NCBI GenBank assembly: GCA_963575745.1
Contig: CAUYUJ010018726.1
Span: 1,041,112 to 1,088,611 of the forward strand
Source of the DNA: Prorocentrum cordatum
Lineage: Eukaryota; Sar; Dinophyceae; Prorocentrales; Prorocentraceae
DNA length: 47,500 bases
Reading direction: 5' to 3'
Shown: positions 8,394 to 17,373 of the stretch, one piece after another
Layout of the letters: each line of letters opens with the position of its first letter
Position numbering within the stretch: the stretch's first letter is position 1
The notes under the pieces: generated by a model
What the model was told of the DNA's origin: nothing
Databases searched by the model: none
What the model saw: only the letters and a program-made list of their open reading frames with translations
Made by a program: the position numbers and the translations under genes

Positions 8394-9667
8394 GCCGTGC
8401 CACGACCGAAGCCGAGCTAAACCACGACCGCAGCAACCGTGGTAGTTTCTGCCTCTATGGACCAGCGCACCAGCGAGCCGTCAACATCACGGCGATCTCC
8501 GAGCCGCAGAACATCGACTACATGGAGCATGTGCGGCGATACTCACCCGTAGGGGGGACCTACCCTGACCACGCCTTCGAGCACGTCTATCGGGGCTGGC
8601 AGCGGCCCGACGTGCCCACCATCCTCCCCGACACCCGTCCCCTCTCGAGAGCCGACTGGCAGCGTCACCAACAGCACCAGCAGCGCATCCAGCAGCGGGA
8701 CCAACGTGACGCAGGACAGCAGGGCACGCCACGCTACCGCTCCCCCGCGCGAGTCCCGACAGGCGGTAACACGGCCTACGACGGGGTTGCCGCCTACTAC
8801 CGTGGCCCCATAGGTGCCAGGCCCGCGGCTGCTGGAGCAGCCGCCTCCAGCTACGGCCACGCCCCCCACGCCAGGGTACACCCAGCGGTCATCGGCTACC
8901 CGCGTGCACCCGTGCAGGCCCTAAGGGCCACCTCGCCAGTGCCAGGGTCCACACGCGCCTGGGGCCTTTACTCAGGCCGACATGATGGCACCTCCAGCAA
9001 CCAGCCCGCAGTGATAACCCCTGCGGCTTCAGCCCAGGGGGCTGCAACAAACCGTGGCAGGGCTGGGCGCCCCGAAGGATGGCGCGATGCGAACGTGCGC
9101 GCTTGGCAACCGCGCCAGCACACGCCCCCGCCAAACGTGGCTGCAGCACTGCGCCCTGCCCAGGCAAAACCTGCCCCACCTGAGCGGGAGAGGCAGCCGC
9201 TACCCCGCTCGTCCTCACGCACATCCAGGCGCATCACAGCGCCTCCCCGCGGCACAGCGAGGGAAGCGCCCACCACGTCAGCCCCCGCCCCGACGCTGTC
9301 GACCCTGACCAGGCCACAGCCACGGCGGAGGGCGGCACAAGCGCCTCTCGCCAGCCCAGCCCATCACCCTGCGCGGCGCCGATCCGATCCCCGAGCAGGG
9401 CGGATTCCGAGCGCGCTAATGCCCAGGCGACCTCGCCACGCGACCGCCACACGGGCGGGCGCGTCCCGCGCAGCAGGACCTGCAGCCGCCACAGTTCACG
9501 CAAGGCCCCAGGGAGCTCCACGAGCTCGCCGCCTCGCGAGACTCAGGCTGATGGCCGAGCCCCCGAAGTGGTGCCACGCTTCGGAGCCAGCGGCATCGAA
9601 CCTGGCCAGGTCGACCTCGAGCCGACGCCGTCCACGGACCACGAGCCGCCGCTGCCCACCCGCGTGA
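8349..9667 (+). CDS. Retrotransposon middle ORF, segment in frame 2, Pro/Ala/Arg-rich
   Basis: Continues directly from the frame-3 segment (SLDYDMRLCDAM and onward). The first 80 residues look ordered (NITAISEPQNIDYMEHV), after which the sequence is Gln/His/Arg-rich and then Pro/Ala/Arg-rich and probably disordered. Coding character moves to frame 1 near the CCCCC at 9560-9564. Hairpin 7 (9018-9040) is read here as PAASAQGA. It may act as a linker or nucleic-acid-binding tail of the middle protein; no motif supports a specific role. Confidence 0.4.
9018..9040 (+). repeat. Dispersed bulged hairpin 7
   Basis: Apical GGCTTCAGCC at 9025-9034, bulged C at 9024, perfect six-pair outer stem CCCCTG with CAGGGG. 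Confidence 0.85.
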
Positions 9668-10060
9668 TCGTCCCCATCGACGAGGCGCCAACCTTCGACC
9701 CGTTCAAGAACAAGTACCGTGTCAAGAACCTTGTGGCGGGTTTCGGCGGTTGCTCACCGCTCTCACCTCAGAGTCGGGGCGGAGCCCCCGCCTCCTCAGC
9801 TGCTGCCGCGGCAGCGGCGGCCCCGCGGGGAATCAGCCCTGTCCGCAACGTGGGCCTCACGGCAGCGGGCATGGACGAGGCCCAGCGCCAGGACTCCGAC
9901 CGTGCTGCTGGAGCTGTTCCACCAGATGCTGCTCATCAAGATACTGACGGGGCGGGCGCGCCACCGCAGGAGGGACCATCGGTGTCGCGTGCGCAGTACA
10001 TGCGCGTGCGTTGTGCCGCCGCCGCGCCTAGCCGCCGCCGCTGGTTCGCTTTTGTTTTTG
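9565..10060 (+). CDS. Retrotransposon middle ORF, C-terminal segment in frame 1
   Basis: Frame 1 carries VPRFGASGIEPG and APTFDPFKNKYRVKNL, which look coding, up to about 9760. Beyond that frame 1 is Ala-rich, and frame 2 holds a more helix-like peptide (VLLELFHQMLLIKILTG, about 9900-9950), so another frame change is likely. After about 10060 the text becomes pyrimidine-rich and looks untranslated. The frame stays open into the endonuclease by chance or by fusion; the endonuclease is more likely to start at its own ATG at 10279. Confidence 0.35.
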
Positions 10061-10278
10061 TGCTCGGCAGGACGGATCGAGGAGTCGCCTCCCTCCCCCT
10101 CTGCTGCCGTCTCACCTCTCCTCCCCTCGTCCCCTACAGTACTGGAGTGAGGAGGATTTTTCGTGACATTTTTACTGACGTTTATGAACCCCCCCTGGCG
10201 CAGTGCCGACCGTGTCCCGCCTATACTTCTGGCCTGACGGCGGCTTCAGCCCCGGTCAAGCTAATCCATAGGAGCGCC
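10061..10278 (+). other. Likely untranslated spacer upstream of the endonuclease ORF
   Basis: T- and C-rich stretch between the middle coding region and the endonuclease. Frame 1 happens to be open but the composition is not protein-like. Hairpin 4 of the dispersed family (10235-10258) sits 21 bases before the ATG at 10279, so it may lie in the leader of that ORF. Confidence 0.35.
10235..10258 (+). repeat. Dispersed bulged hairpin 4
   Basis: Apical GGCTTCAGCC at 10242-10251, bulged C at 10241, outer stem TGAC-GG with CC-(G)-GTCA, six pairs with one bulged G at 10254. It lies just upstream of the endonuclease ATG. Confidence 0.75.
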
Positions 10279-11177
10279 ATGAGCTCCTACTGTGGCCAAG
10301 CCTCCTACCTGGGCGAGGGTCAGGCTGACCTTCACCGCGCGGGGCGTGCAAACCCCAGTTCCACCGATGGAGACGGGCCAGGTCGCTCCATACACCTCGT
10401 CAGCCTTAACATCACCAGTCTCTCAGCAAATTGGCCAACCATCACCGCCCTTGGTGTCGACCACAACGCCGCAGTCATAGCACTGCAGGAGACCCGACAT
10501 GCCAAGCCGACTAGACAAGCCATCGCTACCAGCGCCGCCAATCCACTCCACGGAGGATACCACGCCAGTCTTGGACCCGACCTAGATCTGGCGCGAGCCC
10601 AGCGCAGAGCTGCCCACGGCGGCACAGACCACACCGTTGTGGGCAACACTGGCGCCTCGGGAGGGGTCGCCATCCTATCTAAGGATGCCATTGTCGACTC
10701 CACTGTCGACGACAATGCGCCCTGTATCGCCGCCCTCAGGCCAAGAAAAGATGGCACGAGGTCTTTCTCCCGCTCTGCACTCAACACCGCCGCAGGCGGC
10801 GACGAAACAACCACGGGCCCGCGGGGATCTACATAGCGAGCCTCTACGGGATTGCTGGAGGAGACAGCACAGCTCTTTTTCGGCTCGCTGACTGCGCCGC
10901 CGCTAGGGTCGGCTCAGCCCCCTACTTCATCTGCATGGACGACAATACGAACATCGACGACAATCCACACCTTCTGCACATGTTGCAGCACGGATGGTTC
11001 AACGTCGCTGAGGGCACACCAGACCACACCATGCACACATACGGCAATATCCCTGACTGGGACCGCGTCACCAAGTGCCCCCGCACTTCGCGCATCGATT
11101 ATAACATTTGCGCCAAACCAAGTAGAAGCGGCGCGGAGATACCCCTGCGATCCCCTTGTCACGCTAGATCCCTCTAA
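10279..11177 (+). CDS. Apurinic/apyrimidinic-type endonuclease of the retrotransposon (frame interrupted)
   Basis: Endonuclease/exonuclease/phosphatase-fold protein that would nick the target DNA to prime reverse transcription. Motifs in order: SLNITSL (Asn of the first motif), ALQETRH (catalytic Glu, codon 10489-10491), GGVAIL, then after a frame change IYIASLYG, CMDDNTN (in place of GDFN) and SRIDYNI. The frame steps from 1 to 3 at GGGG 10823-10826; one extra G there would join the text. The final catalytic SDH-type block is missing or lost after another frame change: the peptide PCDPLVTLDP occurs in frame 1 near 11147-11176. In most LINEs this domain is fused to the RT; here it ends before a non-coding spacer. 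ATG 10279 is chosen because upstream sequence is not protein-like. Confidence 0.75.
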
Positions 11178-11424
11178 TTCGAACGCGACCGCGCCGATAG
11201 ATCGCGAATAAATTTCCCTTTCGCGCCGCGATTTACCTTCTGTACCTACCTTTTTGTCACGATTTCTGCATTTTTTATTTTTTTTTTTTTTTTTTTTTTT
11301 TATTTTTTTTTTATTCTACCTTCGCGCTTGCCAGCGATAAAGTCTCAGTTGCGAAAAACGCGAAAACAAAGTAGGGTCTCATGTTGGCACTGGCAGGTTA
11401 CGATTGACCGCAGTTCGCCCGACC
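11178..11424 (+). other. Non-coding spacer with poly(T) between endonuclease and reverse transcriptase
   Basis: About 245 bases with stops in all frames. The left part is AT/CG mixed; the centre is a 45-base T tract (11271-11315) with two A interruptions. It divides two functions that normally sit on one LINE polyprotein. Nothing else recognisable. Confidence 0.7.
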
Positions 11425-12335
11425 ATGCGCCACGCCCCCCCCCGACGTCTTCTTGCCCCCACGCCCTACCCTCCCGACGATGGAGCTCATGAGGGTCACG
11501 AGCTGCAGGCACTAGGGGCCCTCATCGCTGGGCGATATCAGGACCGCATGGAGCAGGCCGACACACGAGACGACGTGGAGCGCATGTTCGCCCTGGCTAA
11601 CGAGGCCAGTCATGAGTACCATCTCACCCGTCTGCGCGACCTGCCACCTCCACCGCCCGACCACCCAAAAAAGAAGCCCCCCACCATACACGGGCTCACG
11701 CCCACGTTCGAAGATCGACCAGTTGTCCCCCGCGCCTTCCCCACCTACGGAGCTTCCACGATGCACATGAACCGACTGCGCAAGCTCCATCGGCAACTCT
11801 GTGAGCTCCGTTTCATCGGACAGCACCATCATTTGGATTGCCGGGCCATCCCGCCGTACCTCGCGCAGCGCATCGACTGCACGTGGACCGCGGCCCGCCT
11901 CTTATGCCACAAGCTGCGCCCCACGGTTCTCCTAGACTTCCCCGAGGCCTGGACCCCCGACGAGCCAGTGCCTCACGGAGAGCACCTTGACGTTTTGATC
12001 CAACACCTCGACATGGAGCTGGCGCGACGTGCGAACCGTGCCAAAGCTGAACGCATCAAGATATGGGCTGAGGGCGTCCGCGAGCCAAGCGGGCGAAAGG
12101 CGGCCATATACGCACGGGCTGCTGACAGCTCGCCCACGGCGTATCTCCGCACGCCTACCACTCCTGACGATACGCAACTCCACTGCGACACCAACGCCTT
12201 TAAACCTGACGAAGCTTGCACGGACGACAGCGACGCTGACACCGAAGCTGGCGGCTTCAGCCCCAGCGACGGTAGTTCGCCCGACACGTACAGCGACGAA
12301 GACCACACTCGTGAACCACACCTGCGCAAGTCCCC
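11425..12335 (+). CDS. RT-protein ORF, N-terminal part
   Basis: Starts at the ATG at 11425 after the spacer; the open frame runs to 12384, but coding text switches at CCCC 12332-12335. It is rich in His, Arg and Pro at the start, then helical (MHMNRLRKLHRQLCELRFIG). The region resembles the poorly conserved linker that precedes RT domains, with no specific motif. Near its end it is acidic, and it contains hairpin 5 (12247-12267), read as AGGFSPSDG. The next frame takes up with DILPANAIVANTKDML. Confidence 0.6.
12247..12267 (+). repeat. Dispersed bulged hairpin 5
   Basis: Apical GGCTTCAGCC at 12253-12262, bulged C at 12252, perfect five-pair outer stem GCTGG with CCAGC. Confidence 0.8.
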
Positions 12336-12782
12336 GACATCCTCCCTGCCAACGCCATTGTTGCTAACACCAAGGACATGCTGAAGCTCATGGTCGACAC
12401 CTGGGAGCCCATCTTGGGCAGGTACCGTGCACGTGCGGGACATGACGCCGAAGCCATGCTGACGTGGGCCGACTTCTACGACGAGTACCGACAGGAGCTG
12501 CCTACGCCATCACCAGCTACCCCTTTCCACCTCACCGACGACCAACTCATCCACTTCATTCGCACCAGTTCACCGCGCCGCGCGGGGGGACTGGACGGCT
12601 GGACTACTAAGGAGGCTAAGGAGTTACCCGACGACATTCTTCGCCTCTTCGCCAGCGTCCTACGCGCTATGCAACGCACTGGCACCATCCCAGAACCCCT
12701 CCTCCACGTGCCAAACCCGTGCCTCCGAAAAGGCCGAGGTGAACTCCCAACGGACCAACGACTTCTCTCGGTGCTTCCGTTT
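12336..12782 (+). CDS. Reverse transcriptase, fingers part (frame 3 segment)
   Basis: Frame 3 text starting DILPANAIVANTKDML. It includes AGGLDGWTTKEAKELPDDIL, the typical LINE RT block before motif 1 (a Gly-Leu-Asp-Gly-Trp followed by Leu-Pro), then TGTIPEPLLHVPNPCLRKGRG and PTDQRLLSVLPF, matching the region around RT motifs 1 and 2. The frame changes at TTT 12780-12782; the open frame itself continues to 12947 without RT similarity. The next segment resumes at MYAWEAPAYRSL. Confidence 0.75.
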
Positions 12783-12784
12783 GG

Positions 12785-15700
12785 ATGTATGCGTGGGAAG
12801 CGCCAGCTTACCGCAGCCTCACGGACTGGCGGAAAGGATGGACCCACGCCACGAGTTTTGGCGCCGTTCCCAAAGCTACCATTGGGGACGTCAGCACTTC
12901 TCTTGCCCTGCGCATCGAACACGCCAGGGCCTTACTCCTTCCCTTAGCTGGAGCTGCCCTGGACCGACAGAAGTGTTTCGACTACCTCATCACGGACATC
13001 TGCCTTAACCTTGCGCTTCACGCGGGGTGTCCCCAAGACATCGTTACTGTCCGCAGAAAATTCTACAGTCGCCACAAACGCTACATCCGCATGAACGGTG
13101 CGTACTCTAAGGAACTGGCCAGGACAAACGGTCACCTCCAGGGAAGCTCTTGGTCCCTGGACGACATTAAGCTGCTCATGTGCGTCTGGACCAAGAGACA
13201 GCATCGTTACGTGCCGCGGTCAATCAGCACTACCTTTGTTGACGACAGCAACTCCACTACCCACACCGCGCCTGAGTTGCAGAAATCTCTTGATGAAACC
13301 GCCAAGTTTGATCGATTTTCTGGTCAACGCATTCACCCTGGCAAAGTGGCGGGGTGGGCGCTCACCGACGAGCTTCACACCGCCGTTACCCAGCTCACTC
13401 TGGCGGAACGGCCCTCACGCGTGGTCGACTCCTTTAAGCTCGTCGGGAGTTACATCAACGCCGAGGCAGCGCCGGCTCCAGCCGCGCTTAACCTCACGGC
13501 CACCGCTGACGCCCGTGTTCGCAGGGCGACTGTTCGCCTGCCGCGCATTGGCAAGCTCCCATCACCGATGCTTATTAAGGCGCGGCACGCCCGTTCCCTT
13601 GCTGCCAGCGTCTGTACCACGGGCACCGACATTCAAGCCCCATCAGGCCCCGTCAAAACTGCCTACAACCATGCCCTTAAGGCGGCTATCCGCCCCAAGG
13701 GAAACAGGGGGGTCGAGTTTTGGACTCTCATGGCCGTGTGCGTCCCAGGACACGCCCTGGAGATTGACGCCATTATGCAGCGTGAAGTCTTCCTGTGTCT
13801 GCGGCGACAGGTTAACCGCGACGCTACTCTCTGCGGTCTCGTCAGGGATCTCCAACACCATGCCCAGACCCTTTTCGGGGGAGGACCTGTAGGACGACTT
13901 GTCCAGACGCTTCAGCAGCTCCGTTGGACCTGGCCCACATTTGGCATCATGTACGACGACTGGGGCTGTCAGATCAGTTGGCTGAACCTACCCCAAAACG
14001 CCTTCCTTCACATGCTGCGAGCCTCACAACGCAGAGCCTTTCTGAGAAAAATCAAGCAACGGCGTCATGACCTTGGACACCTGGCCTCTGTCAGACAGGG
14101 CCTCGACCTCTTCGCCAGCACGTGGCTCGCCCGAACGAAAGGAGCAGCCAAATGCAATGCCTGGCAGCTGGCGCTCCTCCTGAACTACCTGTCGGGCGGG
14201 GACCACACCCAACAGAGACGATCCCGATCAAACACGTCTGCTGACCCCAGCCCCATCTGCCGATACTGCGACGAGGAAGAGGAAACTCAGGAGCACACTG
14301 CTCGCGACTGCAAGTGCTGGGCCCGAGAAAGAGTCCCTCTCACCACCCTCATCAGTGACGAGCAGTGGGCCCGTCTTCCGCCGCACACAAGACACTGCGG
14401 GCTCTTCGATGAAGACCCAGCCCTCCTCGACCTGCAGGCCGACCTTGCGAGGGACCCGCTACCTCAGCCCATACCGCGGCCCCCACCTGAGGGAGATCCT
14501 GCGGCTTCAGCCCAGGACTCCTACACCACCTACCTTGACCATGACACTGTTTGGACATGGGTCTACGCTGCCACGGACGGTGCATGCACCAACCAAGCCA
14601 TCCCATTGCTTGCACGAGCGGGCTACGGCGTCTACTACGGCATCGACCACCGCATGAACTACATCACGCGTTCACGGCATCACGCAGAACGCACAGCTTG
14701 CGGAGACCCTCGCCATTGTCACCTCACGGCATGTGCTGAACGGCCCGTACACGTTTTCGTGGACAACCAGGCGGTGGTTGATGGTTTCCAAAGGATCATC
14801 GACGGACACTCACCACCGCAGGGCACGCACGTGGAGCTCTGGGAAAAGATCCACAGATGCGTCATGGCCAAGCCCAACATGTTCCGCGTCGAGAAAGTCG
14901 CTAGCCACCAGGGCGACATGGGCATCGACCTCGGGCTCATCGGGCCCATCGCGGAGGAGTTCAATCGTCAGGCTGACGCCCTCGCCACAACGGCGGCACG
15001 TACTCATAAACTTCCAGACGACATTGTCGAAGCTGCCAAATCACGACATCGCCAAGCGACCGTGCTTCATGGAGTCGCTGTCGCCATCTACGAGCGTAGA
15101 CACCGTACACTCCCCCTCCCACACCGCAGGGCTGGGTTCACAGCTGCGGAACTAAACAAAATGGAACCAAATCCCCTGCTGTCTGACCAGGCACCACCCG
15201 CGGCTGGACCAGACATCCCACAGAACCCGGACGAGCTCTGGGCCGAGGCCCAACGGGCGATATTCGACGAACAGGAGGACGACCCGTTCGGCTTTGGTGG
15301 GGGCCTGGACTTCCTGGGCGACGGGCCAGCCAGCGCCAACCCTGCCCCGTCGGGTACCCGCACGGCGCCCCCGACTCCGCCATTGAGAGCGGCAGCGCAC
15401 CCACATGACAACGCCGCTCATTTTCAAGACGCTGACGAACAGGAGGATGACCTGTTCAGCTTCGGTGGGGGATCGGACGCTTTGGACGACGGACCAGCCA
15501 GCGAAAACCCCGCCCCGTCGGGAAACCTCTCGATCCCTACTGCGACTCCGTCCCCGAGAGCGATATCGCCCACATACGATGCTATCGGCCACCGCCAAGA
15601 CGCCGACCATGACCTGGGTGACCCCCGCGGACTGAGTGGCATGGAGGACGCACCGCCGATACCACACGCTGCCGACCATGCCGCCCTACCGAGACGCCAA

Positions 15701-16321
15701 CCTTCTACGCGACCGACCTCAGAGCCCTTGCACGGCATCACGACTGGTCCCACCGCGCAAACCACTCCGCCCCCCCACCGCCGGCAGCCCGCGGGGGCGG
15801 CTTCAGCCCCCCCGCAGGGTACTAAACCAGACAGGCCCTCGTGCCCCATCCACGCTTCCATCGTTGCTGAGCGAGAGGAAGCGGCTCTCCCGACCTCTCG
15901 GGGCGTGGCCCTAGCGGCTCCAGCCCTGGGGTCGCGTCGGCCCCTCCAGTCACCCTTCAAGGGTGACGGACGTCAGCGTACAGGGTCCCGCACTACGCTA
16001 GTCCACCATTTGGACAGGCGTACCGAGGACCTCGCCTCTGTCTCGAGGCCCTCGGCTGCTGGCACTGAGCAGCCACCCCTCACCGACCGCGAAACCGAGC
16101 TGTCACAGGCTATGGCTGCTCTCCAGCAGAGGTGCTTAGCTCTCGCCGCGGACCTCGCCGCCGCCCAAGCTCGTCAAGGCCCTCTACTCCAGCGCCTCCA
16201 CAGCGCTGGGCGAGCCTTTGCCGAGCTGCTCACGGCCTCGCCCGATGGTGCCGTGCCGTCACTCACCATCCAAGCTATGTTGTCATCGTTCCGCGGCGCT
16301 CCACCTGGTGCCCCGCGCTAA
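12785..16321 (+). CDS. Reverse transcriptase palm, CCHC finger, RNase H and acidic/Pro-rich tail (1178 codons)
   Basis: RT catalytic core: motif A ALDRQKCFD (Asp60), motif B NGHLQGSSWS (115-124), motif C FVDD (151-154), motif D GQRIHPGKV. A zinc finger CX2CX8HX4C spans Cys492, Cys495, His504 and Cys509. RNase H has its four acidic residues: Asp598 (TDGAC), Glu635 (HAERTA), Asp660 (VDNQAV) and Asp731 (RQADALA), so it looks intact. From about residue 800 the tail is Pro/Ala-rich with a duplicated acidic block (DEQEDDPFGFGGG and DEQEDDLFSFGGG, 15268-15350 and 15433-15515), and it ends in a helical segment near residue 1110. The true start is upstream in frame 3; the first codon here is only where the frame resumes. 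Hairpins 8, 6 and 10 lie inside. It copies element RNA onto nicked chromosomal DNA. Confidence 0.9.
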   Translation: MYAWEAPAYRSLTDWRKGWTHATSFGAVPKATIGDVSTSLALRIEHARALLLPLAGAALDRQKCFDYLITDICLNLALHAGCPQDIVTVRRKFYSRHKRYIRMNGAYSKELARTNGHLQGSSWSLDDIKLLMCVWTKRQHRYVPRSISTTFVDDSNSTTHTAPELQKSLDETAKFDRFSGQRIHPGKVAGWALTDELHTAVTQLTLAERPSRVVDSFKLVGSYINAEAAPAPAALNLTATADARVRRATVRLPRIGKLPSPMLIKARHARSLAASVCTTGTDIQAPSGPVKTAYNHALKAAIRPKGNRGVEFWTLMAVCVPGHALEIDAIMQREVFLCLRRQVNRDATLCGLVRDLQHHAQTLFGGGPVGRLVQTLQQLRWTWPTFGIMYDDWGCQISWLNLPQNAFLHMLRASQRRAFLRKIKQRRHDLGHLASVRQGLDLFASTWLARTKGAAKCNAWQLALLLNYLSGGDHTQQRRSRSNTSADPSPICRYCDEEEETQEHTARDCKCWARERVPLTTLISDEQWARLPPHTRHCGLFDEDPALLDLQADLARDPLPQPIPRPPPEGDPAASAQDSYTTYLDHDTVWTWVYAATDGACTNQAIPLLARAGYGVYYGIDHRMNYITRSRHHAERTACGDPRHCHLTACAERPVHVFVDNQAVVDGFQRIIDGHSPPQGTHVELWEKIHRCVMAKPNMFRVEKVASHQGDMGIDLGLIGPIAEEFNRQADALATTAARTHKLPDDIVEAAKSRHRQATVLHGVAVAIYERRHRTLPLPHRRAGFTAAELNKMEPNPLLSDQAPPAAGPDIPQNPDELWAEAQRAIFDEQEDDPFGFGGGLDFLGDGPASANPAPSGTRTAPPTPPLRAAAHPHDNAAHFQDADEQEDDLFSFGGGSDALDDGPASENPAPSGNLSIPTATPSPRAISPTYDAIGHRQDADHDLGDPRGLSGMEDAPPIPHAADHAALPRRQPSTRPTSEPLHGITTGPTAQTTPPPHRRQPAGAASAPPQGTKPDRPSCPIHASIVAEREEAALPTSRGVALAAPALGSRRPLQSPFKGDGRQRTGSRTTLVHHLDRRTEDLASVSRPSAAGTEQPPLTDRETELSQAMAALQQRCLALAADLAAAQARQGPLLQRLHSAGRAFAELLTASPDGAVPSLTIQAMLSSFRGAPPGAPR
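14497..14517 (+). repeat. Dispersed bulged hairpin 8
   Basis: Apical GGCTTCAGCC at 14503-14512, bulged C at 14502, perfect five-pair outer stem TCCTG with CAGGA. It lies between the CCHC finger and RNase H. Confidence 0.8.
15268..15515 (+). repeat. Duplicated acidic block in the RT-protein tail
   Basis: Two diverged direct copies of an approximately 83-bp segment, 165 bp apart, encoding DEQEDD-(P/L)-F-(G/S)-FGGG followed by DGPAS-(A/E)-NPAPSG. This is an internal tandem duplication within the disordered C-terminal tail. Confidence 0.8.
15788..15819 (+). repeat. Dispersed bulged hairpin 6
   Basis: Apical GGCTTCAGCC at 15799-15808, bulged C at 15798, outer stem GCGGGGG with CCCCCGC (15791-15797 with 15809-15815), then CCC/GGG after a bulged A. 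Confidence 0.8.
15909..15931 (+). repeat. Dispersed bulged hairpin 10, CC loop
   Basis: Apical GGCTCCAGCC at 15916-15925, bulged C at 15915, outer stem CCCTAG with CTGGGG (six pairs, one T-G). The flank GGGG(T or C)CGCGTCGG after it resembles that of hairpin 9. Confidence 0.75.
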
Positions 16322-16689
16322 TCTCCTCCTTTCTGCCTGCCCGTGTGTACGCGTGGCTCCGCGTCCACGGTGTCAGGGCGTGGGGGCGGGGGGTGCCCCG
16401 TCACTGCGCGCCGCTTAGCGGCCAAGCGCCCAACTGGCGGTCTGCCAAGCCGCCTAGCCACGTGTCAGCACGTCGCCTTTCTTGTTGGGGCCTTTTTTCC
16501 TCACGCGGTCTGACAGGTGAGATCATCATCGTCTGTCCGCCGTCTGTAGCGTCTGTCGCACTGCGCCGGGGGAGGGTTTTTTTGTTGCCCGCCCTCGTAT
16601 CTAAAGGCTGCACCGCCGCAAATAGTGCATGCGAGTTGTCGCACCGCAGTGCGCCTCGCGGACGGACCCTGGTCCGCCTACTTGTCCGA
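16322..16689 (+). other. 3' untranslated region of the retrotransposon, ending in a GC hairpin
   Basis: GC-rich, no convincing frame. The last 30 bases form a strong hairpin: CGGACC, loop CT, GGTCCG at about 16660-16676, extended by a few more pairs after one mismatch. It sits just upstream of the (CT)n tract. Many LINEs without poly(A) use a 3' structure for recognition by their RT, so this is a candidate recognition element. Confidence 0.55.
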
Positions 16690-16942
<253 letters not shown>

Positions 16943-17373
16943 CCCCCGCACTCGCCCTCCCTCCCCCGTCACCCCACCCCTGCTCCCTCTCGCCAGCGCC
17001 CCCTCTCGCCCACGCCCCATCCTCAGTCAGGGGTGAGGGGCGCGCGTTCTCGCCCGCGGCCGCCCGCTGAGCTGATCGCCGCAGTTCTTGACGACGCCGG
17101 CACTGGTAAGGGGGGCCGTTCCAACATCCATTGCTGCCGAAGGACGGCGGAGCGGCTGGAAACGCGCCAGCCCCGTTGCGCTTCTCCCAGGAAGGGATGG
17201 GTGGAGCGGCAGGGAGGTCGTGGGATCGGGCTTGGAGGGAGTGGGCATGGGCGTGAGCGGAGCTGGGCTGGCGCGTTTCCTGCTCTCTATCGCGGCTCGC
17301 TGTGCCTGTCAGCAAGAGGTCGGTTCGTTCTCGAGCGGGCTAGGTGCCGCGGACGAGGGCAAGGAGGAGCAGG

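Larger units (their letters stand above)
111..16689 (+). mobile_element. Long non-LTR (LINE-type) retrotransposon inserted in a (CT)n microsatellite
   Basis: What is seen: ORF1, a middle coding region, an AP-like endonuclease, a reverse transcriptase with motifs A-D, a CCHC finger and an RNase H, all on the + strand, with no long terminal repeats. The 3' end has no poly(A); it ends in a GC hairpin next to (CT)n. No target-site duplication can be recognised inside the repeat. Endonuclease plus RT plus RNase H without LTRs is the layout of LINE clades such as I, R1 and Tad1, and the RT sequence resembles elements abundant in dinoflagellates. The element is unusually long, because about 7 kb of extra coding sequence lies between ORF1 and the endonuclease, and the endonuclease and RT are separated by non-coding DNA. 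The frame changes eight times, so as written it is not directly translatable. Confidence 0.85.

Noticed and set aside
13634-13652. Hairpin family member at GCCCCATCAGGCCCC
   Set aside because: The apical stem is only three pairs with a six-base loop, and the flanks do not pair.
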